Positions 52,961 to 63,464 of a stretch of 64,000 nt of DNA are shown piece by piece (position 1 is the first letter of the stretch; each line of letters starts with the position of its first letter). Origin of the DNA: Acanthosepion esculentum (taxonomy: Eukaryota > Mollusca > Cephalopoda > Sepiida > Sepiidae); contig OZ038500.1 of NCBI GenBank assembly GCA_964036315.1, positions 63,878,749 through 63,942,748 on the forward strand, in the 5' to 3' direction. Under the pieces are notes generated by a model, which saw only the letters and a program-made list of their open reading frames with translations, was not told where the DNA came from and searched no databases. Made by a program: the position numbers and the translations under genes.

Positions 52961-53689
52961 TTAAGTCGTTTGAACGAATCAGAATTTGTCGAGATTTGGA
53001 TCCAGTGTTTTTCAGCCCAGACAAGGGCTAAAAAATGAAGCTAAGGTGGTGGAAAAGTGAAATAACCGACCACTTCCAAGATTCGGCAGGTTGTGAACTT
53101 ATAATGGAAATTTTTGTTATCGTGTACTCTGAACAATTGAAAAAAAATTAACTTACGTTGAAATTTAAGACCTAAAAAGAAACTTTTCATCGTGGGGGGA
53201 AAAAACTTGTCATAGCGGAAAAAAATTAAATTTTCTGTTCATTAAACAAAAATAAGATGACTCAGTTATACAGTATCTTCACAGATTGAGAGAAGCTAGC
53301 AGATTCTGTGAATTTGAGAAACTGAGACTCAAGATTGGGGTATAGAGAACAAAATTGATTATATTACAGTTGATTGGAGATACGACTGATATATGTCATA
53401 AATATAAGATATTGGAACAATTAAATTGGATAATTTGTCTCTAACTGCGTGTGTGGTTATTATATAACAGCTGGAATAGATTAAAATTATAATTCTACTG
53501 AGGACAATGTTAAAACGTTCAGTATTATAATAGGAACGCAAGAAATGCAAATAGTGTAAGTAGGAGCGTGAAATTGACAAAAAATTGCTATATATGTAGA
53601 AGAATATGAGATGAGACCAAGATCTCCATTAAAAAGAACAGGACATAAACCTCAAGTGGGAGAGGAGGAAAGAGGTAGTAAAAGAATTG

Positions 53690-54610
53690 CAAGGACAATG
53701 AACGGCATTAAACCTCTTTGGTTCAGGGTATGTAATGGAATAATAGGATTTTACCGATTTGTATATGTTGTTCGGTGGTGTAATGCATAGCGCTCGGATT
53801 TAGGAATCGGAGAACCGAGTTCAAATTCCAGTCGTATCCATTACATTCACTTACGTGCTAATACCATCTGGAATGGTATGAATCCTCTTCTTCTCCGCCC
53901 AACTATGTTTAAATAGCAAGTCAGATCGGGTTCTATAGCCATGGATGGCAACTGGTCTACTACCGTAGAAAGAAATGGCAACCTACCGAAAGAAATGGCA
54001 GCATCCAACTGTGCATAAATAGGACAGACTAGGTTTTATAGCCTTGGGTGGCGACCGGTCTAGGAGAAAGAAACTTTAAATTAAACAATCCTCCAACTTT
54101 GAATAAATAGCAAGAGAGACTGGGTTCTATAACCTTGGGTGTCAACCAGTCTAGAAGAAAGAAATTCTGAATTAACGAAATCATCAACTATGGGTAAATA
54201 ATAGGGTAACCTGGGCGCCATGTTTTTCAACCAGACTAGAAGAAGGACAACTCTGAAAATGTGGAGCCGAAGTCCTTAAAACTTTCCGATGTCATGTTCA
54301 ATTTCGTTCTGGGAAACTCTGCGACGACGAATCCAACAACCGAGTTCGAATTCCAATAAAGTTTAATACATTCACTTATGAAATGTATAAATCAATTTGA
54401 AAAGGTATGAATCCATCTCTTATACCCCCAGCTATGGGTAAATAGTAGGACTGACTGGGCATCAAAATATACATCATCGCCTGAGCGTGTGTCACGCATA
54501 GCACATAACTGACTGTTATGTTGTTTATAGGAGAAATAAAGTATAGAGCAAAGAGCCAAACCGAAGAAAAGTTGACTGCTGATCACGTGTCGTAGAATGA
54601 CACTATACAA
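53690..54610 (+). repeat. dispersed block, copy split by SINE
   Basis: Left part (to 53772) and right part (54517-54610) together match 52720-52960. Confidence 0.75.
53773..54516 (+). mobile_element. long composite SINE with internal ~91-bp repeats
   Basis: Target duplication TATGTTGTT (53764-53772 and 54517-54525). Layout: tRNA-like head (GGTGGTGTAATGCATAGCG, GAGTTCAAATTCC), about four units built on GGGTTCTATAGCCTTGGGTG and CAACCGGTCTAGAAGAAAG, a spacer with CTTTCCGATGTCATGTTCAA, a second box-B-like GAGTTCGAATTCC, body, and the family 2 end GCACATAACTGACTG. An opposite-strand relative lies at 56540-57370. Confidence 0.85.
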
Positions 54611-55190
54611 GAGTCTTTTGCTTGAATCACAATATTATTATTATATATCATTTCACAGATTATTTGAATAATGTCCCTTATAAAGACCTGACAGAATGAA
54701 CAATTAAATAATTAACACATCAACTAGCGGGAAGATATTTTGTAAAACAGATTGCTTAATCAATTAATGAATCAAAAAGTAGTTCTGTAGAAATTAACGA
54801 GTGATTAGTGAGCAAATTAGAAAGCCTCGTTTTCGTCCTTTCGAGTTTGAAGCGATTAAGAAAAGCTACAAAAATATGAGAGCGAAAGTTTTTATTAATT
54901 CTTATTTTTCATTGCTAATTAATTCATATCCTTCTCTAGTTCGCCCAAATTAAACAGTGACATTTCAACCTCTTGAAGCAATGGTAGTCAAAGTTACGCT
55001 GTCCTCGTAAATCTCTCTTCGGTATCGCCCGGCAAGTAGAAAAATTCCCTTACCAATTGTAGGATGTGAAGTACTGTTAAACAAACGCGTCTCACAGATC
55101 ATTTATACGAGGCGGGGGTTATCTTTCTCGTCAATGTCACCAAAGGCAAACGCCCATATTTGTTATATAACAGATTTTGCTTGAATGTTA
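54611..55190. other. non-coding, nothing recognised
   Basis: AT-rich, no frame or repeat match. Confidence 0.45.
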
Positions 55191-55194
55191 GAGA

Positions 55195-55345
55195 AATTTC
55201 GTAGAAAGAAATTGCGCTCTCTGACAGGAATCGAACCTGTAACCCTGATGGGAACCGTCATTTGATCGGATGTGCTGTTACTCATTCAGTCACAAATCTG
55301 CCAGAGGGCGCATATTTGCTACGAAATTTCTCGAATATTCAGGCT
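55195..55345 (-). mobile_element. tRNA-derived SINE, family 4, with paired ends
   Basis: The minus strand has ACAGGTTCGATTCCTGT as a T-arm/box B. About 32 bp at each side (GAGAAATTTCGTAG...GCGCTCTCTG and its mirror) form an imperfect inverted repeat. Confidence 0.75.
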
Positions 55346-55346
55346 A

Positions 55347-55349
<3 letters not shown>

Positions 55350-55403
<54 letters not shown>
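55350..55403. repeat. (TA)n(TG)n microsatellite
   Basis: Abuts a Penelope-type terminal repeat. Confidence 0.95.
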
Positions 55404-55404
<1 letters not shown>

Positions 55405-55595
55405 AATTTGGCAGCAACTTTTCTTTTAAACATGTTGTGTTGAATGTTAAAGACAACATCGTCCTGCATATATTCTTTTGAATTTTCTCATATTTTCTAA
55501 TGAGACTTTTTATTTGAAAATGATATCGAAATAAATATTGTCCGTACGATAACCTAGTACTTTCGAACATCATTGTTCATCTTCAGGGTCAAAAC
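55404..55595 (-). mobile_element. Penelope-type terminal repeat, family A
   Basis: On the minus strand it starts with a hammerhead and ends GAAAAGTTGCTGCCAAATTA at the CA/TA array, exactly as 5440-5668 does. Confidence 0.65.
55550..55591 (-). ncRNA. hammerhead ribozyme, canonical core
   Basis: Minus strand: GACC (stem I, 5 pairs with the flanking base), CTGAAGA, stem II GAACA/TGTTC with an ATGA loop, GAAA, GTAC as stem III, the triplet CUA, then GGTT. Every required core base is present. Confidence 0.8.
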
Positions 55596-55688
55596 TTTTA
55601 GTCAAAATTTTTTAAAAACATTTGTCAATTGTCTTGTAGCGGAATTATGTTGCTACATTTTTTTTACAAACTAAATAAACGTTAAAAT

Positions 55689-55691
<3 letters not shown>

Positions 55692-55750
<59 letters not shown>
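55692..55750. repeat. (TA)n array
   Basis: Starts the family B terminal repeat on its right, as at 5153 and 42367. Confidence 0.95.
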
Positions 55751-55753
<3 letters not shown>

Positions 55754-55870
55754 ATTCGCAGACAGTACTGTTTCGCTGTATCACAGCTCCTCAATGCGAC
55801 TAAACATCCGAATACCTCAAGCCATGATCGAAACCCAATCAATTTGGTGTCAGTCACAGCTTCTACCACT
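55745..55870 (-). mobile_element. Penelope-type terminal repeat, family B, mutated hammerhead
   Basis: The minus strand reads AGTCGCATTGAGGAGCTGTG...CAGCGAAACAGTACTGTC. Stems II and III and GAAA are intact, but the first core base is T (TTGAGGA), which should abolish cleavage. Confidence 0.65.
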
Positions 55871-55871
55871 G

Positions 55872-55987
<116 letters not shown>

Positions 55988-55999
55988 CGATGAGAAGTT

Positions 56000-56540
56000 C
56001 CACATTCCGTTTGAGGACTCCATGGAGTTGCGCGCATATGTCGACACGCACGTGCGCAAACATTATGGCTTAACATTATGAAGAAATCTTTAGTGTCTGA
56101 AAAGTAAGAGCCAGTCAGAAATTGCCAAATATTTATCTTAAATATCAGTATTAAAATAGAGAACAAGTAAATTTTGGCACTTCAAAGAATTATGTCGTGT
56201 GCAATACACTATAAACAGATTCATCTATTTTCTTCAGGTTGCTTCTTTATGAAATAAATACGGAAATATGTAAAAAAGAAAAAAAGGAAACCTGAAAGGC
56301 TTAAATACAAGCTATAAATGGCTTTCGACTACTTTTTCATGGAATCCGTCGATCTTCGGAGACCAAGCGCCCAAAAAGTTATGTCATCTCCAGGGTGTAG
56401 ACCTGGGTTGTTGTTTTTGTTTTGTGAGAGTGAGAGAGATCGGCAGTTACCCATGCAGCATATGTCCTCTTTCCACGCCACTGATGTCGTCCAAGGGAAA
56501 GGCAGTATAGTTTAGCACCGGCGCCGTCGCAGGAGTGGCC
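56000..56540. other. non-coding, nothing recognised
   Basis: Short frames only (56318-56515) with no family match. Confidence 0.45.
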
Positions 56541-57370
56541 AAAAAGAAACTGAACATAATATCGGACTGCTTTAAGGAATCCTGCTCAGGAGTTGAATTT
56601 AGAGTTGTCTTTCTCCTCGTCTGGGGAAGGATGTAGAACCTAGTCTGTCCTATTATTTACCCATAGCTGCGGGTATAAGAGTTGAATTCATACCTTTACA
56701 TATTGATTTATATATTTCATTTTAATGAATGTAATAAACTCGACGGAAATTCGAAGTCGGCTGTCTGATTCGTCATCGCAGATGTTTCCAGAACTAAATT
56801 CAACATGACATCGGAAAGTTTTAAGGACTTCGGCTCCGCATTTTCAGAGTTGTCCTTCTTCTAGTCTGGTTGGCAGACATGGCTACAGAGCCCATGCTGC
56901 CCCATTATTTATCCATAGTTGATGATTTCTTTAATTCAGAGATTCTTTCTTCTAGACTGGTTGCCACCCAAGGTTATAGAACCCAGTCTGTCTTGCTATT
57001 TATTCATAGTTGGAGGATTGTTTAATTTAAAGTTTATTTCTCCTAGACCGGTCGCCACCCAAGGCTAGAGAACCTAGTCTGTCCTGCTATTTATCCATAG
57101 TTGGAGTTTTTTTTTAACTTAAAGTTTCTTTTTCCTAGACAATTTGCCACCCAAGGCTATAGAATCTAGTCTGTCCTGCTATTTATGCGCAGTTGGAAGT
57201 TTTTTGAATTCAGAGTTTCTTTCTCTTAGACCGATTGCCACCCAAGGCTATAGAACCCAGTCTACCTCGATATTTACCAATAAATGGAGGGAGAAGACCT
57301 GGATTCATAAATTTCGCAAGTGAGCGAAATGAACACGATCGGAATTTGAATTTGGTTCCCCACAAAATCA
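56540..57370 (-). mobile_element. long composite SINE, opposite orientation, five internal repeats
   Basis: Units with CAAGG(C/T)TATAGAACCCAGTC lie at about 56875, 56967, 57058, 57150 and 57243 (spacing 91-93 bp). The spacer (ACATGACATCGGAAAGTTTT, near 56807) and a box-B-like block correspond to the 53773 copy. The spacer region is itself partly duplicated at 56545-56640. Confidence 0.82.
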
Positions 57371-57503
57371 GGAAATTTTAGATTTACTACGTGATGAAAA
57401 AAATTAACTAACATATGAAAAGATTAACTATATATTTTACTATATGAGTGAGGTAAAAAATAACAAACTAACTTATAAACTTTGTAACCATTTGTTGTTC
57501 CAA

Positions 57504-57590
57504 GATGCCGCAGTTATCAAACTTTCAACGCGAGGTGATTGTTCTCTTTAAAAAAGAACATCCAACTTGTGGATTGAAAAAATAGCAAGA
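57504..57590 (+). pseudogene. possible Tc1-like transposase start
   Basis: MPQLSNFQREVIVLFKKEHP followed shortly by a stop resembles the first helix of some Tc1-like proteins. Only 27 residues. A hairpin follows (GATAGAATTTTAGTAGCTT and its mirror, 57648-57690). Confidence 0.3.
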
Positions 57591-57734
57591 AATTTTGCCA
57601 GAGTTTTTTAGTCTCAACACTACATCCAACATTTTTGTTTTTCTTTTCGATAGAATTTTAGTAGCTTAAAAAGCTACTAAATTTCTATCCTTTGCTTTTG
57701 TTTCAAATAATTGTAAGAAAAATTCCAACAATTG

Positions 57735-58057
57735 CTGTAATTCCCCATGTATAATGCATTTTTTTTCTAAAAAATAATCAGCAAAATCAGCTACAAAAAA
57801 AAAAACTTTTAAAAAATGCCGGAAAATAAAATAAGAATTATCATAAAACTAAATTAGAATAATATTATTCTATGTTTAAAACCAATTTTTTTTTAAAATA
57901 AGAGCAGGAAACGCTGGCCGTAATGAAATTGAAGGGGTACAATTTATAGGGTTTGATTATCAAACAAGGGGAGCGTAGAAGCTTTTTTTCACACTTTCTG
58001 CACAATTTTAGGTGTGCGTATTATGTATGAAGGCGTATTATACATGGGGAATTACGG
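57735..58057. mobile_element. MITE with ~24-bp terminal inverted repeats
   Basis: Left end CTGTAATTCCCCATGTATAA; right end, reversed, CCGTAATTCCCCATGTATAA. A TA follows the right end, and the left flank has TG in its place. The 323-bp interior is AT-rich without coding. The family is not named; pogo-like or piggyBac-like elements are candidates. Confidence 0.75.
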
Positions 58058-58575
58058 TAAACAAACTGTACCAAATTTCCTGTATTTTTGTTTGTGGGGC
58101 ACCCTATATTACTTTGATGCTAATTCTCATCGTTCCAAAATCGAACACTTACTTTTCTCATTTAAATCCTGATGGCCTGTAGTTCATTATAAAACAAGTG
58201 AAACAGGATAAAGCATACATTTTTTGAAAGGTGAACTACAATAATGTCATTCTTCCTAAATTCACTCCACTGCTATTGTGGTCTTTTGAATAAAATTTAC
58301 CCAAATTTTCTTCACCGGGTGACACTAAAATTCTGTAGGCTTATGTTACAATATTAACCAAAAAAAAAAATACTGTTATTGATTTTTTTATCCTACACAT
58401 CGTCAGTGACACACGATGCATTTCAAGAAAAAAATATCTAATTCTATTTCCTCCTGCGATTTGTACCCTGTAGTCAAACTGAATGCAGAATAGAAAACAG
58501 TGTTATTTTCTCTCTTTTTAATTAAATCAAAATCCTGAAACATTTTAACACCTACTACGTTTTTAAAAACCATTT
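58058..58575. other. non-coding, nothing recognised
   Basis: AT-rich stretch between the MITE and a LINE 3' end. Confidence 0.5.
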
Positions 58576-58579
58576 CATT

Positions 58580-59040
58580 CCAAGCAAGAATATATAGCCA
58601 CTAAGATTCAAGAGGTGAAAGAATATGGAGAAAAGAAAAACATTATTAAAGAGAGTGAAAATTAAACAGACAGGAATTAAGAAGACAAAAGATAACGATT
58701 GACACTGAATTTAAACTTTGAAAAATCAAAGTTGACTGGAAAGCAGGCGGCCCGAAAAGAGTCCCAAAACTAGTAAGTGCGAGAAAGCAACTGTTAGCGT
58801 AGAACTTACGGTTACATCTAGCCATTTGAATCGTAAAATAATGAGACCTAGCTGCCAATCTAGTGCTGCACTTAAATTAATAATGTCGAGATACCATGAA
58901 GGAATGATTATCGGAAGAATTTCTATGAAAATATTCATAGTAAAAGACACAGGAAATCTACACTACAGCAGTAGAAATGTTTCATATTTTTCTTTCGACA
59001 TTTTCTAGAATCTCTAAGACCATAGTAGAAGTACTAGGCC
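58580..59040 (-). pseudogene. LINE family 1, C-terminus and 3' UTR
   Basis: 3' UTR words (CACTAAGATTCAAGAGG, GAATTAAGAAGACAAAAGAT) precede, in minus-strand terms after the protein, LDWQLGLIILRFKWLDVTVS and related alternative-frame residues of the family 1 end. Heavily mutated. Confidence 0.7.
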
Positions 59041-59164
59041 AGATATTATAGTGATACGTTGACACATTCTATAAATGTGTAATATAGATCTTAGCGAGAA
59101 AGACTGTCTAGCACTTACCGTTACATCTAGCCATTTCAACTGTAAAACCATGAGACCTAGCTGC

Positions 59165-59751
59165 TCCGTCCTGGGTATGACGATAAACTACATCCAGTCC
59201 TGGGTAAGACGATAAACAATAGCTGACAGCAAGGCCTCTAATCAGGAGGTTTTATAAATATTGCTGGTGTTCCCATGCTCACCCTAACTAGGGGGTGGTA
59301 GCACCTGTTAGAGTCCCAGCTATGGGCAAATAGCTACCCCCCAAACTGGAATCAAAATACTATGAAATCATAAAAATAGGTTTTAATACCAGAAATACTT
59401 TGTAAAAATTATTACTAGCAATACATTATTAGCAGCTATATATTTTTGGGGAAAACATTACCAGCAATACATTTTTGAAAAAAAAAAAAAAAATATTAGG
59501 TTGGTGCAAAAATAATGTCGTTTTCTCACATGAAGTTGAACGTCAAAAAACGACATTATTTTTGCATCAACCTAATAGCTATACATTTTTTACCAGCTGT
59601 ATAGTTTTTTGAAAAGTATTACCATCGATACATTTTGAAGAAAAAAATATTAAGCCATACATTTTCGAAAAAAGTATTACCAGCAATAAAAATTGTCTGC
59701 ATTAAATAACCCATTGAGCTTGATATGCCGTAAAACAAACCAAACCAAACT
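59165..59751 (+). mobile_element. SINE family 3 inserted in LINE
   Basis: Duplication TAGCTGC at 59158-59164 and 59752-59758. Head TCCTGGGTAAGACGATAAAC, body GGTAGCACCTGTTAGAGTCC, several TACCAGCAATACATTTTT units, tail GCATTAAATAACCCATTGAG and GATATGCCGTAAAAC. It contains the MITE at 59496-59575. Confidence 0.88.
59496..59575. mobile_element. 80-bp MADE1-like mariner MITE
   Basis: TA on both sides (59494-59495 and 59576-59577). Nearly perfect inverted ends of about 29 bp beginning TTAGGTTGGTGCAAAA, the terminus known from mammalian Hsmar1/MADE1 (also an 80-bp element). Only about 20 bp lie between the ends. Confidence 0.93.
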
Positions 59752-60179
59752 TAGCTGCCAATCTAGTACAGCGCTTAAAGTCGTAAAGTCGAGTTACCAA
59801 AGAGGAAGTCATCTCGGAACAGTTAACATGAAAATAAAAATAAAATAAGATGAAGGATTTAAAAGAATGATCAAATATGTCGCAGTGTCTTCATTAACTC
59901 TAACACTTGTCTCTGAGTACGCTTCGCCAAAATGATTTAGATTGTTGATAGATTTATTGTGGCTCCACATGTCTAGAACGAGACAGTGAACCAACTTTCC
60001 AAGCAGAAAACCTAGAACCCGATTCAATATCAGCATTCCCCTTCCTGTCAGCGGAAAATGTTACTTTACAAGCAAAATAGATGGACCACTGGATCATTCG
60101 AATTTCGCAGATGCATCACCGAACACACTTTAATACTTAGAATTTAACGTTCACTGCGTTCATGTGGAATCAATTGCAG

Positions 60180-60390
60180 ATCGACATCCTATACTACCCT
60201 GATCTTCAAGACTTGTATCTCCACTGCGGAACTTCAGAAACCAACGCCGATCACAAATGGATCCTTCACCCCAGTCTCTGTTAATATTGGCAGCAGTTTG
60301 AATAGCATTATAACTAACGTTCAACTAATTCACAAACAGTAAACTAATCTCGTCTTTTTCCTGTTCAGAAGTAGGAGCGGGGAGGTAATA
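60180..60390 (-). pseudogene. mariner transposase N-terminal fragment
   Basis: The minus strand reads NAIQTAANINRDWGEGSICD, RRWFLKFRSGDTSLEDQGS and GCRSAID, the helix-turn-helix of SETMAR/Mos1-type transposases (WF.KF..GD..LED). It breaks off at a stop. Confidence 0.8.
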
Positions 60391-60479
60391 ATGCTTTATC
60401 TTAAATTCTGAAAGAAATGGATAAAAAATAAACACAAAAGACACTTTAATCATTAGGAATGTGTAGTATATATTTCTGT

Positions 60480-61180
60480 GGAACTACTATAATAATATAA
60501 TAGAACACAATTTAAAAGTTTATTCTAAAATGGGACATTATTTTCCGAACAATCTAGTAATATATTAGCAAACAATTAAAAGGGGTTATTCTAAAATCGG
60601 ACATTATTATCCGGACAACCTAGTAACACATAAACAAACAATTAAAAGGATTATTCTAAAATCGGACATTATTTTACGAACAACCGAGTAATATATTAGC
60701 AAAAAATTAAAAGGGTTATTCTAAAATCGGACATTATTTTACGAACATATTTCTAATATATTTGCACATCGGACATTATTTTCCGAACAACATAGTAATA
60801 ATTAGCTGACAATTAAAAGTTTTTTTTTCTAAAATCGGACATTACGAACAAGCGAGTAATATATTAGAACACAATTAAAAGGTTTATTCTAAAATCGGAC
60901 ATTATTTTCCGAACAACCGAGTAATATATAAACACACAATTAAAGGTTTATTCTAAACTGTGACATATTTTCCGAACAACCTAGTAATATAGAAACACAA
61001 TTAAAAAGATTATTCTAAAATCGGACATTATTTTCCGAACAACCGAGTAATATATAAACACACAATTAAAGGTTTATTCTAAACTGTGACATTATTTTCC
61101 GAACAACCTAGTAATATAGAAACACAATTAAAAAGATTATTCTAAAATCGGACATTATTTTCCGAACAACCGAAAAAATG
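60480..61180. repeat. ~64-bp satellite, about 12 units
   Basis: GACAT starts at 60534, 60600, 60665, 60730, 60772, 60838, 60898, 60962, 61024, 61088 and 61151. Spacing is 60-66 bp except one 42-bp unit. The core is CTAAAATCGGACATTATTTT and CCGAACAACC. Late units alternate (60898/61024/61151 against 60962/61088), a roughly 126-bp dimer. Confidence 0.95.
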
Positions 61181-61255
61181 CTGCTTAGGTAAATCGAAAA
61201 GGACGTATTATTTACTCTGTCAGATTATTTTCTGGTTGACATAATGTGTTTAGAA

Positions 61256-61741
61256 TTAAATAAAATAAATTAAAGAAAACTGAAGACAAGGCAACTGGAG
61301 ATGTCGATTGACGTTACACTTAAATAGTTGGAGATTATATTTGTCAGGGAAACAGGAATAAGGGAGTTCCACAGGCGAGAGGTGCCGAGACATGAAGCTA
61401 TTGGAGTAGAAGAGACGTCTACATCTAACAGTTTCAACGGTGAATGGGTGGGAACGGGATGCCAGCCTCGTAGGACGCTTAAATTCATGAGGCCTGGGAA
61501 CCAGTGAAAGCAGCTCATCGGAGCAATTACCGTGAAAGTATTTGTAAAAAAGACAGAGCGGGGCAACGGTGCGTCTGTGAGAGAGCGTCTGCAGATGAGA
61601 TGAAAGATCAGGGACAATTACGTTGCATATCCGTCTCTGGATCTTATCAAGAACCCTGAGGCAAACAGCAGGGGCTTCAGACCATGTATGGCAGCAATAC
61701 TCCATGCAAGGGCGAATGGTTGATTTATAGATTTAGAGGAT
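61256..61741 (-). pseudogene. LINE family 1 RT C-terminal fragment
   Basis: Frame from 61705: MEYCCHTWSEAPAVCLRVLD, KIQRRICNVIVPDLSSHLQT, then FYKYFHGNCSDELLSLVPRP and KYNLQLFKCNVNRHLQLP. A small deletion breaks the LWNSLP block into HLSPVELP. Very similar to 12471-13019, so both derive from one subfamily. Cut at 61741. Confidence 0.87.
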
Positions 61742-61999
61742 CAGTTATTCATTTTTATGTGCTATCATTATATCATTCCCTGACTGATTCTGAACAAACC
61801 AAACAATAGATTTTCTTTCTCAGACGGTGAAACAGCAATAAACTTCATCTTTTGTAGTACTTACATTCCATCATCGCTGATCACCAGTCACGTTGAATGA
61901 ACGTTGAGCGATTATTAGGCCATAATCCCAGACATCAAGTAGAACTCATACATAGGGTCCATCGCCAAAGACGCTGACAATAATTGTCGCTTCTCTGTA

Positions 62000-62480
62000 A
62001 GTGCCTGGCTCCTCGTGCTATCCTCTGCCTTTACAAAAGCCAGACCAGGCTTAAAATGGAATTCTGCTGCCATATTTGGACAGAACTTGCCCAGACATCA
62101 GATTCCAGTTTCGAGTGATCCCAAAAGCCTTTCCGTTGGTGACAAATATTTTCCACCCTATAAACCCTCTCTCGCAGACGAAACGTTGCAAGCATCTCAC
62201 AGCTCTATGCTATTTCCATGGAAAGTGCTTAAACGAACTACATTGCTTAGTTCCACGACTTCTAACATTCACTGCTAGGAATCGCCATGCTACGCACATT
62301 GTAGCCAACCGCTCACATTCACTCCGTATTCCATTAAGTTTCAATCCAGTAGCTTCTTCCCACGAACCACTGCTCTGTGGGACCGACTCCCAAGAGGATG
62401 TTTTCTCTATTACTACAATCTGAACCTGTTCATGTCTATGCTTAAGCATTATCTTCCCCACATATCCGAATAAACTGTGC
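62000..62480 (+). pseudogene. LINE family 4 C-terminal fragment
   Basis: Broken plus-strand frames include CAFTKARPGLKWNSAAIFG, LNELHCLVPRLLTFTARNRH and ATHIVANRSHSLRIPLSFNP, as in 49829-50300. Confidence 0.65.
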
Positions 62481-62796
62481 ATTTTACTCTGTAACCCGCT
62501 CCCTCGAGTGCCTGGCGGGCGTTATACAGAGTGAACCACACTGTAAAAAAAAACAGTTTTCGTAACGGAGCCGTATATTTAATGAAGACATACATAGAAA
62601 TGTTTTATTTTAACCCTTCATTTTATTTGTTTTTATTTATGAATTAACATTTGCCTTATATTAACATTATTTACCGATTATATAAAGCAAATAATTCGGA
62701 AATTTTAAAAATTTAATAAAAAAATGGAAAACAACTTGTCGATATTATTCTACCAAACAGGTTTGAAAAAAGTTTTGCTGTCAAAAAAACATATTT

Positions 62797-62857
<61 letters not shown>

Positions 62858-62930
62858 CAGATATTCTGTTTATGCGTTATTTTTATGGGTATGGGTGTAT
62901 TATTTTGAGAAAATGCTTTGCTTTTCTAAT
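62481..62930. repeat. non-coding with (TA)n at 62801-62856
   Basis: AT-rich, no gene; one TA array. Confidence 0.8.
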
Positions 62931-62934
62931 TAAG

Positions 62935-63075
62935 CAGTATTAACTACATTTACCGGCCTAAATGTTTGAGAAATTTTGTAGAAATGTGCGTTCTCCGACA
63001 GGAATCGAACCTGTTTCATATACGGAACTGTCATTAATATTGGCGCAATATGACCGTTCATCCACATAATATTTC
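62935..63075 (-). mobile_element. tRNA-derived SINE, family 4
   Basis: The minus strand has AACAGGTTCGATTCCTGTCG and, after it, ACAAAATTTCTCAAACATTT, GGCCGGTAAATGTA. Confidence 0.78.
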
Positions 63076-63184
63076 CGACATTCGAAGCTCAAATTAATGC
63101 TTTTAAATACAAACGTTTGCCGATTTTTCTCGATCTATCATATCTGCTCTGATTTTGTAAACAATAGCAATCTATCATAGGAAA

Positions 63185-63427
63185 GTTCTCTGTGGCAGAA
63201 CGGTCATCGCACGCCAAGCTAATATTTCCGTATAGGACGCAGGTTCAATTTCTGACGGTGGACGCATATTTTCTACAAAATTTCTTGAACATTCAGGCCG
63301 TTATATGTAATTAATACTGTTTAATTAAAAGAAAAGAGCATTTACTCAAATAAGCGTATTCATAAGAAAAATAACGTATCAACAGAAAATATATTAAATA
63401 TCTGTCGCATTTAATCCATTTCTTATG

Positions 63428-63430
<3 letters not shown>
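63185..63430 (+). mobile_element. tRNA-derived SINE, family 4
   Basis: TGTGGCAGAACGGTCATCGC holds box A; GCAGGTTCAATTTCTGACGG is a mutated box B. The tail ATTCAGGCCGTTATATGTAA leads to a (TA)n(TG)n array (63428-63462). It faces away from the copy at 62935 (head to head). Confidence 0.78.
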
Positions 63431-63463
<33 letters not shown>

Positions 63464-63464
63464 A

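Larger units (their letters stand above)
59096..60060 (-). pseudogene. LINE family 1 fragment containing a SINE
   Basis: 59752-60060 and 59096-59164 are two parts of one LINE split by the SINE at 59165-59751. On the minus strand: FSADRKGNADIESGSRFSAW, KVGSLSRSRH, then HVNCSEMTSSLVTRLYDFKR and CTRLAAK. Confidence 0.75.

Noticed and set aside
55200..55320. Functional tRNA gene (good T-arm, ACAGG/CCTGT)
   Set aside because: Too long between boxes, no proper anticodon or D arms, and the same sequence recurs as a SINE at 34500, 62935 and 63185.
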